64,000 nucleotides of DNA from positions 5,685,501-5,749,500 of the forward strand of contig WPIO01000010.1 in the NCBI GenBank assembly GCA_009760855.2. Reading direction: 5' to 3'. The notes under the pieces are model-generated. The model searched no databases. It saw nothing but the letters and a program-made list of their open reading frames with translations, and was not told the origin of the DNA. This stretch comes from Cristatella mucedo (taxonomy: Eukaryota > Bryozoa > Phylactolaemata > Cristatellidae). The stretch's first letter is position 1, and every line of letters begins with the position of its first letter. This document shows positions 31,410 through 44,700 of this stretch, piece by piece. The position numbers were made by a program, and so were the translations under genes.

Positions 31410-32350
31410 GAGCTATTACAAGTTACTAGTTATGGGCAATCCAAGTGTGACTCAGAAATTGGAAAACAAAACGTTAAAAATAGGCTCTGCCAACATATAT
31501 CCGGTTGTATCTGCACACAATTTATGTGTCATGTTCCAAAGTGACCTCTAATTTGACGACCACGTCAGCTACAAAGTCAAGTCTGCCTACTTTCAACTGC
31601 ATAACATTGTTAGAATTCGGACTTGCTTACACAGGGATACTACATCTAAAATGGTCCATGCATTTTTGACATCCCGTCTTGACTTCTGTAACTCACTGCT
31701 TGCTGGTCTACCGGCCTGTGCACTCAGGCGCTTACAGCTGGTGCAAAATTCCGCAGCTAAGGTTGTCTGTCGTGAGCGTCAGAGTTGCCACGTCACACTA
31801 CTTCTCACCTACCTGCTTTGGCTCCCAGTCAAGCAAAGCATCAAATTCAAGGTTCTGTCACTCACTTTTTGGTCCATTCATTCTTTGGCTTCAGCTTACT
31901 TTTCAGATCTAATACCCCACTAGGCTAAGCGTCGTACCGCCCGCTGTTCTGAATCTAATCGTTTAGCTACACTTCGTACGTGCCTCAAATTCTTTGGAGA
32001 CGGTGCTTTTAGTTGGTATGCTCCCAAAGCCTGGAACTCACTTCCGAATTTTCGGCATGATATCCCCTGACATGACTACATTTAAAACGAAGCTAAAATG
32101 CAGGTATTTCTCACAGCATTTAGTGAGTCGTTGTGACTCCTTATTTTGCCTATGCATGCTGCCGTTAACCACGTTTGCATGCTGACCTTGTGCATGTCAT
32201 GTCTAACCATGTTATGCTTCTTGTCATTGAGCATGTTACTACAAACCAAACTATTCGACCATGCTTCCCCTGCAACACGTAAAGTGCCTAGAAAGAAATT
32301 AAGTTCTCTGATGGCGCGACACAAATGTATTATTATTATTATTATCATTA
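31410..32350 (+). mobile_element. LINE A copy
   Basis: It carries [20 protein letters not shown] with [20 protein letters not shown], then the C-terminal region and the tail (cctagaaagaaattaagttc ... (ATT)n). Confidence 0.8.
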
Positions 32351-32359
32351 TTGCTGGTA

Positions 32360-32570
32360 TTGGTACTTGGACTTTGGCAATTTTCTTAAACTGAATCATA
32401 ATAAAACTAGTGTATTAGTGATAGGCAAAACTGTTGCTGCATGCAAAGTTTACAACCCAAACCTCAAAGTACTGGCTCAGCCCAGCCCAGCTACATCTTT
32501 AGAATCAGAGCGAAATATGGGTATCCTGTTCCACAGTGACCTACACAGTCACATACTTACAACAGCTTAG
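32360..32570 (+). mobile_element. Second, diverged LINE A-like fragment
   Basis: It reads LDFGNFLKLNHNKTSVLVIG and then SERNMGILFHSDLHSH, the KLNxDKTxxLVIG...RNLGVxFxSDL block. It follows the tail of the preceding copy directly. Confidence 0.6.
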
Positions 32571-32694
32571 TTGCAGAGTAACAGTACCATAAATCAGCCC
32601 ACAGTTAGGAACTTTGAATAGTAATAGACCAATAAACACTAGATGATTAGCTTAGGGGCAACAATCAGTAAAATTGAAAATTGCGCTCACTTAC

Positions 32695-32764
32695 CATTGC
32701 AAAATTTTGACCAATGCAACTCCTGGGTCCCAGTGCAAATGGAAAATACGCTGTTTGTGGGACC
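32695..32764 (-). CDS. CYP46A1-like: CYP46A-like exon: heme-binding loop
   Basis: The acceptor is gattttcag|G and the donor GCAATG|GTAAGT. It encodes [20 protein letters not shown], the FxxGxRxCxG heme-thiolate signature with the proximal Cys. A further exon of about 45 codons is expected downstream and was not seen. Confidence 0.92.
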
Positions 32765-35700
32765 CTGAAAATCCCAGAATTTTGTGCAATGCAAATCAGA
32801 AAGCACGACAAACAAGGTAAATAATTGGCTTCAGCAACAGCAAAACAACTCAAAAAAATTCCTTGCAGTTAAATTGAAATGCAAATACTCGAAAAGGCAA
32901 CCGTGCAGCAATATTTACCGATCCTCGTGGTCTGGATCGAATCTCTCCGGATTAAATTTTTCAGGGTCCTCAAACAAGTCCGGGTGTCTTCCGCTCGAGA
33001 AAGACGTAAACTAAGGAATGGATGTTAACCGTAACACTTAAGGGCAATCACTCAGATGGAAAATCGTACACATGATTATTTTCCATATTCATATTTAAAT
33101 ATTTACTGACATATCTGCATATATGAGTGGGTACAAAATCCCGCGAGAAGGTCATTATGATACAGCAGCCATACTAACTATGAGGAGTGATTAGCTCTAA
33201 AATCTTACTGGAACTTACTATACAGGTTTGAAGTTTTGATAACAGAGTTTAGCTGGTCTGCCACCGCTTGTGCACGTGTCTTTGATATAAATGGCAGTAG
33301 AAAGACTGGTAGGAAGTTGAAAAAGTTCTTTTGGTCTAGTGTTGCCCTCCTAATAAATAGCCTAACAATAGCCTTTTTGAAAGGTCCAGGGACAAAGAGA
33401 TCTGACGCTAAAGAAATTTTTGTTATGCTAGTTATTCAAGGCACCTGCAAATCTATTCATCGCACACGTAGAAAAATGCATATATAGTCTGGGGGGCTAG
33501 TGTTCTTGTCAGACTGGGAGATAAAATCCAAGATGGGGTCACTCGCGATATGCTTGAATGTAGACATGGCGTGGCTGCAAGGAGTCGAGGAAGACGAGTC
33601 CTGTTGGAAGTGCTACCTTGTAGATGGACCTTCTAATGCTATCTGCTATCTTGCTAAAAACGAAGCCAGAGAAGCGATTTCCTAGATCACCATAAGGATC
33701 GTTTAGTAGGGTGCTTCCCTGGATGCGGTTAAGGAGATCCTTGATGGTCAATGTCAAATTTGTTCATTGCGCATCTGTGATTCGAAAATGTTTTTTTTTT
33801 AGATAGAAGCCGGGATTGGTCTTTAATAGGTTAGTTTAATATAAGCGACAGTAGTCCTCATATGCCAGTTGACGGACAGTCAGTCATGATCTTTTGTATG
33901 CTCTCTCAAGCTTGCGCCTAGTTAACCTAGTTTGTTTAATGTCTCTGATAAACAAACGGCCATCAGATTAGGTGGGTTTAATGTGCTTAGTCAGTGGAGA
34001 AAAAATCGTCGAGAACGTAGGCAAAGGTCGCACCGTCAGGCATATTGCCAGCTGAATAAGAATACACGTCGCCATAATTTCCACATGAGACTAAAGTAAG
34101 TTTTCTATTTAGTAGGTCCTGTAAGGCATAAATGGAATTCGTAAGATGCAATTACCTTAATCTTAAGGTCCCTTTAGTATTGTGTTCATGTGAGAAATAC
34201 TGACCCCACAATCAGCAAAAAGGTGATTCTTTAACACTGCTGTTTTGCCTGTTCATCAAAGGAAAGCGATATGCCGCAAGGTAGTATAGGGTAAAGCCTG
34301 TATTTTCTGATCAAAATTAACTACAAACAGCAGTCTCTTGGACGGACAATGATCTTGATAAACGCTTCCAGATGTAGCTGGGGCAATCATGGCGGACCAG
34401 CTGAACTCGTATATCGAAACCTCACACCTTGCTAGTAAGTTCCAGTCTGGCTTTAGAGCTAATCACTCCACAGAATCAGCATTGCTTCAGGTATACAACG
34501 ACCTACTTAGGAATGCAGACATGGGTAGAGTGTCTCTGCTTGTTTTGCTTGATCTTTCGGCAGCTTTTGATACCATCGATCACAAAGTTCTTCTAGAGCG
34601 CCTCTCATCTCGCCTGGGCATCACTGGCACTGCTCTGCAGTGGTTCAGGTCCTATCTCAGTGGGAGACTCCAGAGTATTGACGTGAATGGACAAAGATCA
34701 TCTGAAGTACCTCTGAAATATGGAGTACCTCAGGGCTCCGTAATAGGTCCGGTCCTTTTCACGGTTTATACTCTGCCTCTTGCTGATGTGATTGCCAAGC
34801 ACAATCTAGGCTTTCACTTCGATGCGGATGACACTCAGTTGTACCTTTGCTTTGATCCCTCCCAGCCTTCGAGCACCTCAAATTCTCTAAACTCACTAGC
34901 TGCATGCATTGATGACATCCGCACATGAATGACAGCAAATTTAACTTAACGATGATAAAACTAACTTACTAGTTATGGGCAAACCCAGTGGGATCCAGAA
35001 ATTGGAAAGACTGACTCTCAAAATTGACTCTGCCAGCATATCTCCAGTTGAATCAGCTCAAAATATAAGTGTCATATTCCAAAGCGACCTCTCGTTAGAC
35101 GACCATATCAGCTCCACAGTCAAATCCGCCTATTTTCAGCTTCATAACATTGGTAAAATTCGGGCTTGTTTAGATAAAGATACCACGTCTAAGTTGGTCC
35201 ATGCATTCGTGACATCCCGTCTTGACTTCTGCAACTCACTGCTTACTGGCCTACCAGCATGTGCGATCAGGCGATTGCAGCTTGTGCAAAACTCTGCAGC
35301 TAGACTTGTCTGCCGTCAGCATCGCAGTTGCCACATTACTCCACTTCTCGCCGACCTGCACTGGCTACCGGTCAAGCAACGGATTGACTTCAAGGTTTTG
35401 TCGCTCACTTTTAGGTCCCTTCATTCTATGGCTCCAGCCTATCTGTCAGATATACTACCCCATCAGGCCAAGCATCGTACCACCCGCTTTTCGGAATCCA
35501 ACAGTCTAGAAATACCTCGTACAAACTTTAATTCCTTTGGAGACCGTGCATTTAGTTCGTATGCTCCCAAAGCCTGGACTTCCCTCCCGACCTGCGTCAG
35601 AACATCCCCTGACCTGACCACATTTAAAAGGAACCTAAAAACACACCTATTAGGACAGCATTTAGTGGGTCCCTGTGATTCGTCCTTGATGTGCTTATGC

Positions 35701-38700
35701 GTGCTGACACTGTGCATGCTGCCACTAACCACATTTGCATGCTGACCCTGTGCATGTCACCCCTAACCATATTATTCATTTCGTTTGTTTTTCAAGCATG
35801 ATTTTACTTACCATTCAATTGCATTTCCCTTTACAGCAAATGTAAAGCGCCTAGAAAGAAATTAAGTTCTCTGAGGGCGCTTTATCAAGTGAATTATTAT
35901 TATTATTATCTTTTAATTTCATTAAAAAGTTTCAGACCTCAGCTAGCAACACACTATGTTCGAAAGCCTTATAAATAAAGTTAAATTAATCTTTGGGTGC
36001 AGTTTTATTATAAGACTAAAGCTTTCAGAATTCTGTAAATTAGTAAAAAGAACCATGAAAAAATATACGTTCTCTCTGCACAAATTATAAGGATAGAGTG
36101 AAATAGCCCTTTTAAAATTTAACCACTTAAGGAAAGGCAGACGCTCGGAAAATCCATAAGACATCCACTTACCTTACCTAGATACCAATTTTCTGCCCCT
36201 TCACTAAGGTAAGCAAGGCGTGCACATCATCGAGGTTTACTATGATTCGACCAGTGAGCACAATTACTGCCAAGCAGATCCTGCCCAAACTTTTGCCGAG
36301 ACGCCACATCATAGACATAGCGGCTTCAAGCAGCGGGTGCCAGACGTCGAGATTTAATCTTTGATAAGTAATGCTCCATCTTCGCACGATGCAAACTGGC
36401 ATGTTAGAATGGCTGTAGCCTATTCCTACGGCAAGGCACGCTTTGATCGCAGCTGCTCAGCAGACTTTTTAAATTGTCAATGCCTTAAACAGTGTGCAAT
36501 CTTTGCAGTTCCGACAGTCATAAGCCTACAAATGTATACTAAAAATATAGTGACGCTCCGTGAAGTGGTGAGTTAGAGAGGTTATTGGCTGATGAGGAAG
36601 TGTTACAAAGAAATTGCAACCAGCCTTTTTAGCTCTAGCGGGTTTCGCACGCTTCTTATTTTCTGCTCTCCTAGTGATTGCAGCTCTTCACTTTCACTTA
36701 AGCCTACACATCGATGGGAGTAATTTTATTTACTTCCCGTGCACTCAGATCAGCATTCGAAATTTAGGCGGTGAATCTAAGGTCGAGAAAAATGAAAAAT
36801 ATTTATTAAGTACAAAATACACAATTCATTTTTCATTACAGATAAAATTAGGACCGGAATGCTCGTCTGAAGTTTTGTACCTGCGAGCTGTAGCCTTACG
36901 TGTCATCACGGAAAGTAGTTTACATTCTTTGGATTAGATGACTTGTAAGTCAGTTAATTTGGCATCTTAACCTAAGTCGACGAGCCTACGAAAACGTCCT
37001 GCTAGCAGTCAAGAACATTTTTAAAAGTCTAGCTTTGTTAGTGTGATTCTCAGCAGGATAAATAGAATCACCTGATCTGGTCGCAAGAGAGAATATTCTG
37101 TAGTAATCTGAGTTCAGATCGCTGTAGTGAGTGCTTTTCCAACTTTGCGAAAGTGATTATAGGTCAGATGCACATCGATGTTGCAAATCTAGCATCAGTA
37201 TAAAACCCAAAGGACCGAGCCCAGCCATTTATCATACCTGGTCTCATTTCTGATTGAAAGCGGCCACTTTAGAGCTCACTGCTTTGTTTTGATGACACGG
37301 AGCAACAATTCCCCTTTCTGCTGAGCTCGGCAGAATTTGCAAAGGATAATCAACGTTAATTAAAATTTTGGTGATACTTCTGTTTTATAGGATCTTTGCC
37401 TTTATAGGTGGCTGCCTTACACTCGGATCTACTCAGATACAATTACAGATGCTGACAATCAAATTAAGACTCTATTAAAACCATGAACATTGGCTATTTC
37501 TTAGACCATGATCTCATTAGAGGGACTCTAAATTATCAAAGGGATCAGTTCACGCTTCCAAAGACCAGTATACTGTTTTCAGAGCGTAAGGTTTTTGTGA
37601 TAAGCTACTTTATTAAAGAATGCACATTTTTCCCAAGTGATTTTATGGTGTAAAAGGGCAGTCGTTCAACTTTGTTCAATATTAATTTGTTCCTCTTGAG
37701 CTATCCTATGGTTCTACAAAACTTTAATGCTCGGCTACGCTCGAGCCTATCAGGTATCGTTTCTATTCCTACAGCTGGTCTATCTGGAAGGGATTTCTTC
37801 GCTGTAGTTCTATTACTTTGAAAAATACCAAGTGCTGGAAATGAATCTCAATCCTGTCCGCAATGATCAAAGTCAGTATTAAGGGTGGAACTCTGATAAC
37901 AATGGACCCAGCTGAAAGATAATCTCGGGGAGCAAGCTTCATTGCAGGCGGCAATTAGCTATCGACAGCAGCCTCACATTAACGTCGCATCCGGCTGGAA
38001 AGCGTATAGAGCCGTAAATTGTGGTCTCGGCGATGTGCCTACTAGTCCCGAGGCCCACAGGATACAAACGAAGAGTTTCTTTGATCACCATCGTGCAGTA
38101 CTTAAGTGAGGCAGCGTCCTCGTAGGAAATAAATGCTTTATCGCCAATACAGGTCATCACTTCGTTCTGTGCTCTAAAATGAGTAAATTTACAATTAAAA
38201 GTCTCGCTTGAGCTTAGTCGTTTTCTTTGGGAGTTGAATATACCGAGGTGTAGTAGCTATAATATACTTCATCGGAAAAAGGCTTCGCATTCATGCTAGT
38301 TATAGTGATACTTTAGTTGAAGATTTGTGCATGAGAGTTGCTAATTTCCAGGCTAGTTGGGGATAAGCATAAATATTATGTATCCTGGATACTCTTTGGT
38401 CTATTCTTGAAGGCCGGAGATACAATCAAAGTACAGAATTACAATCTCGACTAGACCTTGGTTTAGAAAAAACATTTTCTACCGCTAATTGATGTAGCAG
38501 AGCCAAAGAAGTCAATTGGAACTGCTAAGAGCCCTGTTTTAATCCTCCTGGAAGCCAAAGCTTACTATCCACTATCGTTGCTAAAACCATCTGTAATGAA
38601 TCTTTAATTGATTAATTATTACGAAAAGATTGTCTTGACAAATAAATGATATTTGCTTAGGTATTGTTTGTCCCTAAATTAGAGTGATACAGTAGCCATG

Positions 38701-41700
38701 TAAATCGTAGATCAGAGCAGTAATACATGCATATATGAACTGTCTTTGTGGCTTACGAGCGGTAAGAAAGTGAAAAACCAAAGCTTCCATAAATGCAATA
38801 TAATAAAGCAAATGGAGTAAAATACTAAATAATATGTAAGTAAAACCGTTAGAGATATGGCAGCCTGAAAAGATTCTCATATAACATATTAAAAGACCCA
38901 ACAATTAAATGTAGGTCAGGTACTAACATAAATTTTAATGTGGGTAGAAAATACATGTGAGTATAAGTCATCAAAGAAGCCCCGGGAAGATATAAGGTGT
39001 CCAAAATAATCAGCTTCCATGTAGATTTTAATGTTTAACAGGATGAGCTCCATAGTTTAAGTACATTTCTTAAAATTGAAATTTATTCACCAATTGATAA
39101 TACTAAGAGTTAAGAATTTTTGGGCTTAAGTACCTATTTTGAATTCTCAGAGTAAAAATTTAATTAATTCAACTAAGATCTTCATTTAATATGCATTAGA
39201 TATATTTTATCACAGTAGCATCTGTTTTCGCAAGTTGGTAAGTGAATTTTGAATAGAGCATTATGCATTGAGAAATGAAAGACCGGTTAAAGATTTGCGT
39301 TTTTAGTCGATACAAATTTAATCTGGAAATATTCCGATCCGTAAATAGACTTTATCGTTACTAACTTATTGCAAACTGTTTGGCATTGATTAATGGCTGT
39401 TAAGAAAGGAATAATACTAAAGTACATAAGATAGCAGGAAATTATAGATGGTAGTTCTGTATTGCAGGGCCTCTAAAATTCATGGCTTCATACATTTAGA
39501 CGGTCCAAGTGTTTCTATCAGTTATCTTTGAATCACTACAACACAGATGCAAGGCGCTCTGTGACTGAGTTACTAAGTAAAAAGAAGCATCGTGACGACA
39601 TACTTCTGTAGTACTTCGGGGTTTCTGCCGAGTTCCGCGAACATGAACGCCAGAGCGCTTGCACTCGTTTCTTGACCTGCAAAGGCATGCCATGCACGAC
39701 AGATTGTACGATCCATAGGTTTTAAGGAGTTAAAGAGCCGAAAATTGTGATCCCCATAGTCAATTAACTTAAAAGCAAATACATGAGAGGGTCGATAACA
39801 ATTGATGCTTGGTTATTTGTAAACTTTAAGCTTACTTTAACAACAATTGAGCGATTTTGTTCCAGCAAGCAATATAAGCTTTACCTCATTGATTGGAGAC
39901 AAGGACTGAGTTGGAGCAACCTTTAAAATCTAATCCTTGGCCGATGGCAATTTTGAAATTTTGATTGTAGTTCTCGAATTTTAGAAGAGTGAGGGTCACC
40001 TTTAGATTTTGCTCTTTGGCCAGTCGTGATTTGTTAACTTTTCATAAAATTCTCTTTTTGCTAGTGCTGGCTCTCACTTTCAATAAAATCCTCTTTTTGT
40101 TAGTGCTGTCTCTCTTTCTGCACCCGCATTTAGTAAGCAGGCACTATAAATTAATTTTATTTATTTTAATTATGGTTTTTTATATTCTGATATTTAAGCG
40201 TACTCCTATAAGAATGAGGTAAACGAACGATGTCTGCAGTATTAACAAGCTCGTTGAAGTTAAAATTCAGGAAACAGATTACCTTAAGGTGATAGTATGA
40301 TATTTTAAATAGGGCAGACGTCAGTAAAAAAATTAAAAAATTAATCGCACTCACGTTTCTTATAAAGAATTGCAAATTTACAAAGTGACCCGACATAAAA
40401 TCGAAAAGCAGTAAGAAAAAGATAAGAACAAAAGAAGTCTTTTTTACATTGGCGAATCCACGTCAGTAAGTAAGTAGCGTCACTTTTATTTAGTCTTGGC
40501 ACTACAAACTACGTGCTTCGGGCTAGTTTTTATGAGTGTTTTGATGGTAGTGGTCGTATTTTGTTTGAAACCAGGCTGTTTAAAGTCGAAGAGCAATTTT
40601 CGTGCTAGCACGGTGCCTACAACATTATGCATGCAGTACAATTATGCATTTATCAATAAGTTGTCTAAGATTGAAGCATATCGGTGGTAACGGTTTCCCA
40701 GCTCTAGGCTGCTAATGTAGAGCTTCAATTTTTTAGGCACTTTAAAGATGCTGTAAAAGGCATGATAAAGTGATAGTGGTAACATTCTCAATTTCGTCAA
40801 GCATACAATTAGAAATGAGAGGCATAGGGTCAGCATGTAGATATGATTAGTAGGTGAGCTGGTTTGGTTCAGCGGTTAAGGTGCTCGCCCCGATGAAGGT
40901 CTGGCTGAGGTCGCAGGCTCGAGCCCCGAGGCATATGTGAAGCGCCTGAATAGAGATTAAGTTCTCTTGGGGCGCAATACAGATGAATTATATTATATTA
41001 TTATATTATTAGGTAATGCAGAATCACTCAAGGCCGTCTTCCACGAACCTGAGGCAGAGATCAAATCAACCCTCAAGCTGGGAACAATTGTTAACTTACT
41101 GACAACTCACGGATACTAGTAATGGTACCCAATAGTGCTTTCATCGCTTAAAACATCAAGACCAGCAATTTTAGGACGCCGGCAGCGATTCCAGACTTGG
41201 CTTAAAATTTGCACTTGCGTGCTCTAGCCCAGTACAGATATATGAGTGGCTTGAAGTTTTTTGATGACGCATCGCTCAGTAGGTACGCACCAGCAGTTTG
41301 GGTGGAACGGTCTGGCTTCTGTGAGTATATTAAAATGATCTTTCATCATTCAAGTCTCAGCTGGAGATTTATTGGTCCCAGGCAGCTCTATCTGACGCCC
41401 AGTCCGCTTTTAATAGTATCCTGTGCGCTTTGTAAGATTACAGGCCTGTACACGTGCTTGAATCGGTTCGTTTCAATACTCAGGCGTGGTCTTGATAGCA
41501 ATCGGCTCTGATTGTCTTCTTGTGCGCTGTCTTCAGGCTTTTCTATGCGTCATAAGTAGCGGGTCAGGCAATCGTTGCTTCTATTGTAGCGAGCTACCGA
41601 GGACCTGGATAGAGATATAGTTCTCTGAGAAGAGATAAAAACGAATATTTATTATTAACCAAATATATTATGTGATTTTCTAAATAGAAACTATGGACGA

Positions 41701-44700
41701 CATGCATCCGTTATTTCTGAAATGTTCAGCCCTCAGAGATAGCATTGCAAAACAATTGTATAGTGGTCGGTCGAGAATTAATCGTTGTGGCAAAACTCAG
41801 CTTTCGTAAGCTCGTAGTGCTAGCTTGTATTAGCAGATTTATGACAGGATACTGCTAAATCTGGTGCCTCAAAACGCGGTTAAAATTTCAGCGTAAGTAG
41901 TTCAAATGTACACGATTAACAGATAATAACAGAGCATACTCACAAGGGACATTGCCTTTTCTTCAGTTAAGTCCACAGGAATTCTGGCCGCATATTTCGA
42001 ATGCTAGTTGGAAGGTCATTGTACAAACAGGTTTTATCTCGAAATAGGAAACGCATTACTACAGACGACCTATCATAAGATATAAGAAATTCCTCGTAAT
42101 AAATTCCGCAACTAACAATCATGAAGCCGGACGCTAAAAATTATCTCCAGAATTTGATTTAATTCAACATTCTGGTGTGCCTGATGCATGCTTTGATTCG
42201 CTCTTCTCCGCACAAGTGGTGAGAAATGTGGTGAGCGACAAGGTGATATTGTACATCCCAGGATAGCTGTATCCACAGCGTAGGTACCCTTCATTGGCTT
42301 TTTCTAGTATAGAAGCAATTTAAAAATAACCAACGTCAGAAAGCCTCTGTCGTCCCACTGAATGTTGATAAGTGAGGCCGATGGCGGTAACCCGGCTTAC
42401 CATGGTAACCCAAGTGTGCTTGGACTGCAATAAATAGCTGAATATTGGTCCGAATTAAATGAAAATAGGCTAAACATGTTGGGCTTGTCGAGTTTGATTC
42501 GTCAACAGAAAGACAGCGATTTCGAAAACGATGGTTATTATTGCGAAAGTGACCAGATCCAGGGCAAGGATCCAGGGCTTGATCATAAAAATTGATCATA
42601 TTTTTTCGTGAAATAGCTCAAGATTGATGGCTGATTTGGGACAACCGCTGGTGCTTTCTTTGGGCGCCCCACAGAGCGTATCTGCACGCCCGGAGCAACC
42701 TTCTGAGCTGATGCTCCTTTTTTTGCCACAAGTCGGCGCCAAATCTGCTGTCGCCGACAGCAGCGCCAAAATATTGTCAGGATCTTCGTCCTCCCTATCA
42801 GCGATACAGCCCAAGCGAGCACTGACGTTAAGATTCCGGACCTCTTGCACAAGCTTTTCAGACCAGCGGGTGGCAAGGAAGATCTCGGGAAATGTTTTCA
42901 AGAACTTTCAAACCAGTCCCGTTGCACTGTTAAGAACATCATTGCCAACATTTTTATGTAATAATAATAATAATAATGCACTTGATAAAGCGCCCTCAAA
43001 TAACTCAATCTCTCTAGGCGCTTTACAATTGCTGCAAAGGGAAATGCAATTGAATGATGAGTAATATAATGCTTGATAAACAAACAAAATGAATAACATT
43101 GTTAGGGGTGACATGCACAGGGTCAGCATGCAAATGTGGTTAGTGGCAGCATGCACAGTGTCAGCACGCATAAGCACATCAAGGACGAATCACAGGGACC
43201 CACTAAATGCTGTCCTAAATAGGTGGCTTTTTAAGTTCTTTTTAAATGTGGTCAGGTCAGGAGATGTTCTGACGCAGGTCTGGAAGGAGTTCCAGGCTTT
43301 GGGAGCATACGAAGTAAATGCACGGTCTCCAAAGGATTTGAGGTTTGTACGAGGTATTGGTAAACTGCTGGATTCCGAGAGGCGGGTGGTACGATGCTTG
43401 GCCTGGTGGGGGAGTAGATCTGAGAGATAAGCTGGAGCCAAAGAATGAAGTGACCTAAAAGTGAGCGACAAAACCTTGAAGTCAATCCGTTGCTTGACTG
43501 GTAGCCAGTGCAGGTCAGCGAGAAGTGGTGTGATGTGGCAACTGCGACGCTCACGACAGACAAGCCTAGCTGCGGATTTTTGCTCCATCTGTAATCGCCT
43601 GATTGCACATGCCGGTAGGCCAGCGAGCAGTCAGTTGCAGAAGTCGAGACGGGATGTCATGAATGGGACCAACTTAGACGTGGTATCCTAATCTAAGTAA
43701 GCCCGAATTTTAGCAATGTTGTGTAGCTGAAAGTAGGCAGATTTGACTGTGGAGCTGATGTGGTTGTCTAACAAAAGGTCACTTTGGAACATGACACCTA
43801 GATTTCGAGCTGATTCATTTGGAGATATGCTGGCAGAGTCAATTTTAAGCGTAAGCCTTTCCAATTTCTGAATTACACTGGGTTTCCCTATAACTAGTAA
43901 GTTAGTTTTATCATCGTTTAGTTTTAGAAAATTTGCTGCCATTCATGTGCGGATGTCATCAATACATGCAGCAATTGAGTTGAGAGAATTCGAGGTGCTC
44001 GAAGGCTTAGAGGGATCAAAGCAAAGGTACAACTGAGTGTTATCCACATAGAAGTGAAAGCCTAGATTGTGCTTGGCAACATCATCAGCAAGAGGGAGAG
44101 TATAAACCGTGAAAAGAACCGGACCTAGCACGGAGCCCTGAGGTACCCCATATTTCAGAGGTACCTCGGATAATCTTTATCCATTCACATCAATATTCTG
44201 GAGTCTCCCACTGAGATAGGACCTGAACCATTGCAGAGCAGAGCAGTGCCAGTGATGCCCAGGCGAGATGAGAGGTGCTCTAGAAGAACTTTGTGATCGA
44301 TGGTATCAAAAGCTGCCAAAAGATCGAGCAAAACAAATAGAGACACTCTTCCTATGTCTGCATTCCTAAGTCGGTCTTTGTACACCCTAAGCAATGCTGA
44401 CTCTGTGGAGTGATTAGCTCTAATGCCAGACTGGAACTTACTAGCAAGGTTTGAAGTTTCAAGATATGAGTTCAGCTGGTCCGCCATGACCCGTTCCAGT
44501 GTCTTTGATAGGAATGGTAGAAGGGAGACTGGGAGGTAATTGCTCAGGTTCTCTTGGTCTAGTGTCGATTTCTTGAGAAGTGGCCTGACAACGGCTTTTT
44601 TGACAGGTGCTGGGGCATGACCTGAGGCTAATGACATATTAATGATGTTAGTTATGCATGGCGGCAGCAGATCAATGTCACGTAGGAGCAGGACAGTGGG

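Noticed and set aside
40854-40940. tRNA gene
   Set aside because: A- and B-box-like sequences are present but no cloverleaf with anticodon arm, and the unit is repeated with a LINE-like tail, so it is a SINE head.
42624-43064. Plus-strand 146-codon frame
   Set aside because: It runs antisense to the frame-shifted remnant and then through the LINE A tail, so it is a shadow.
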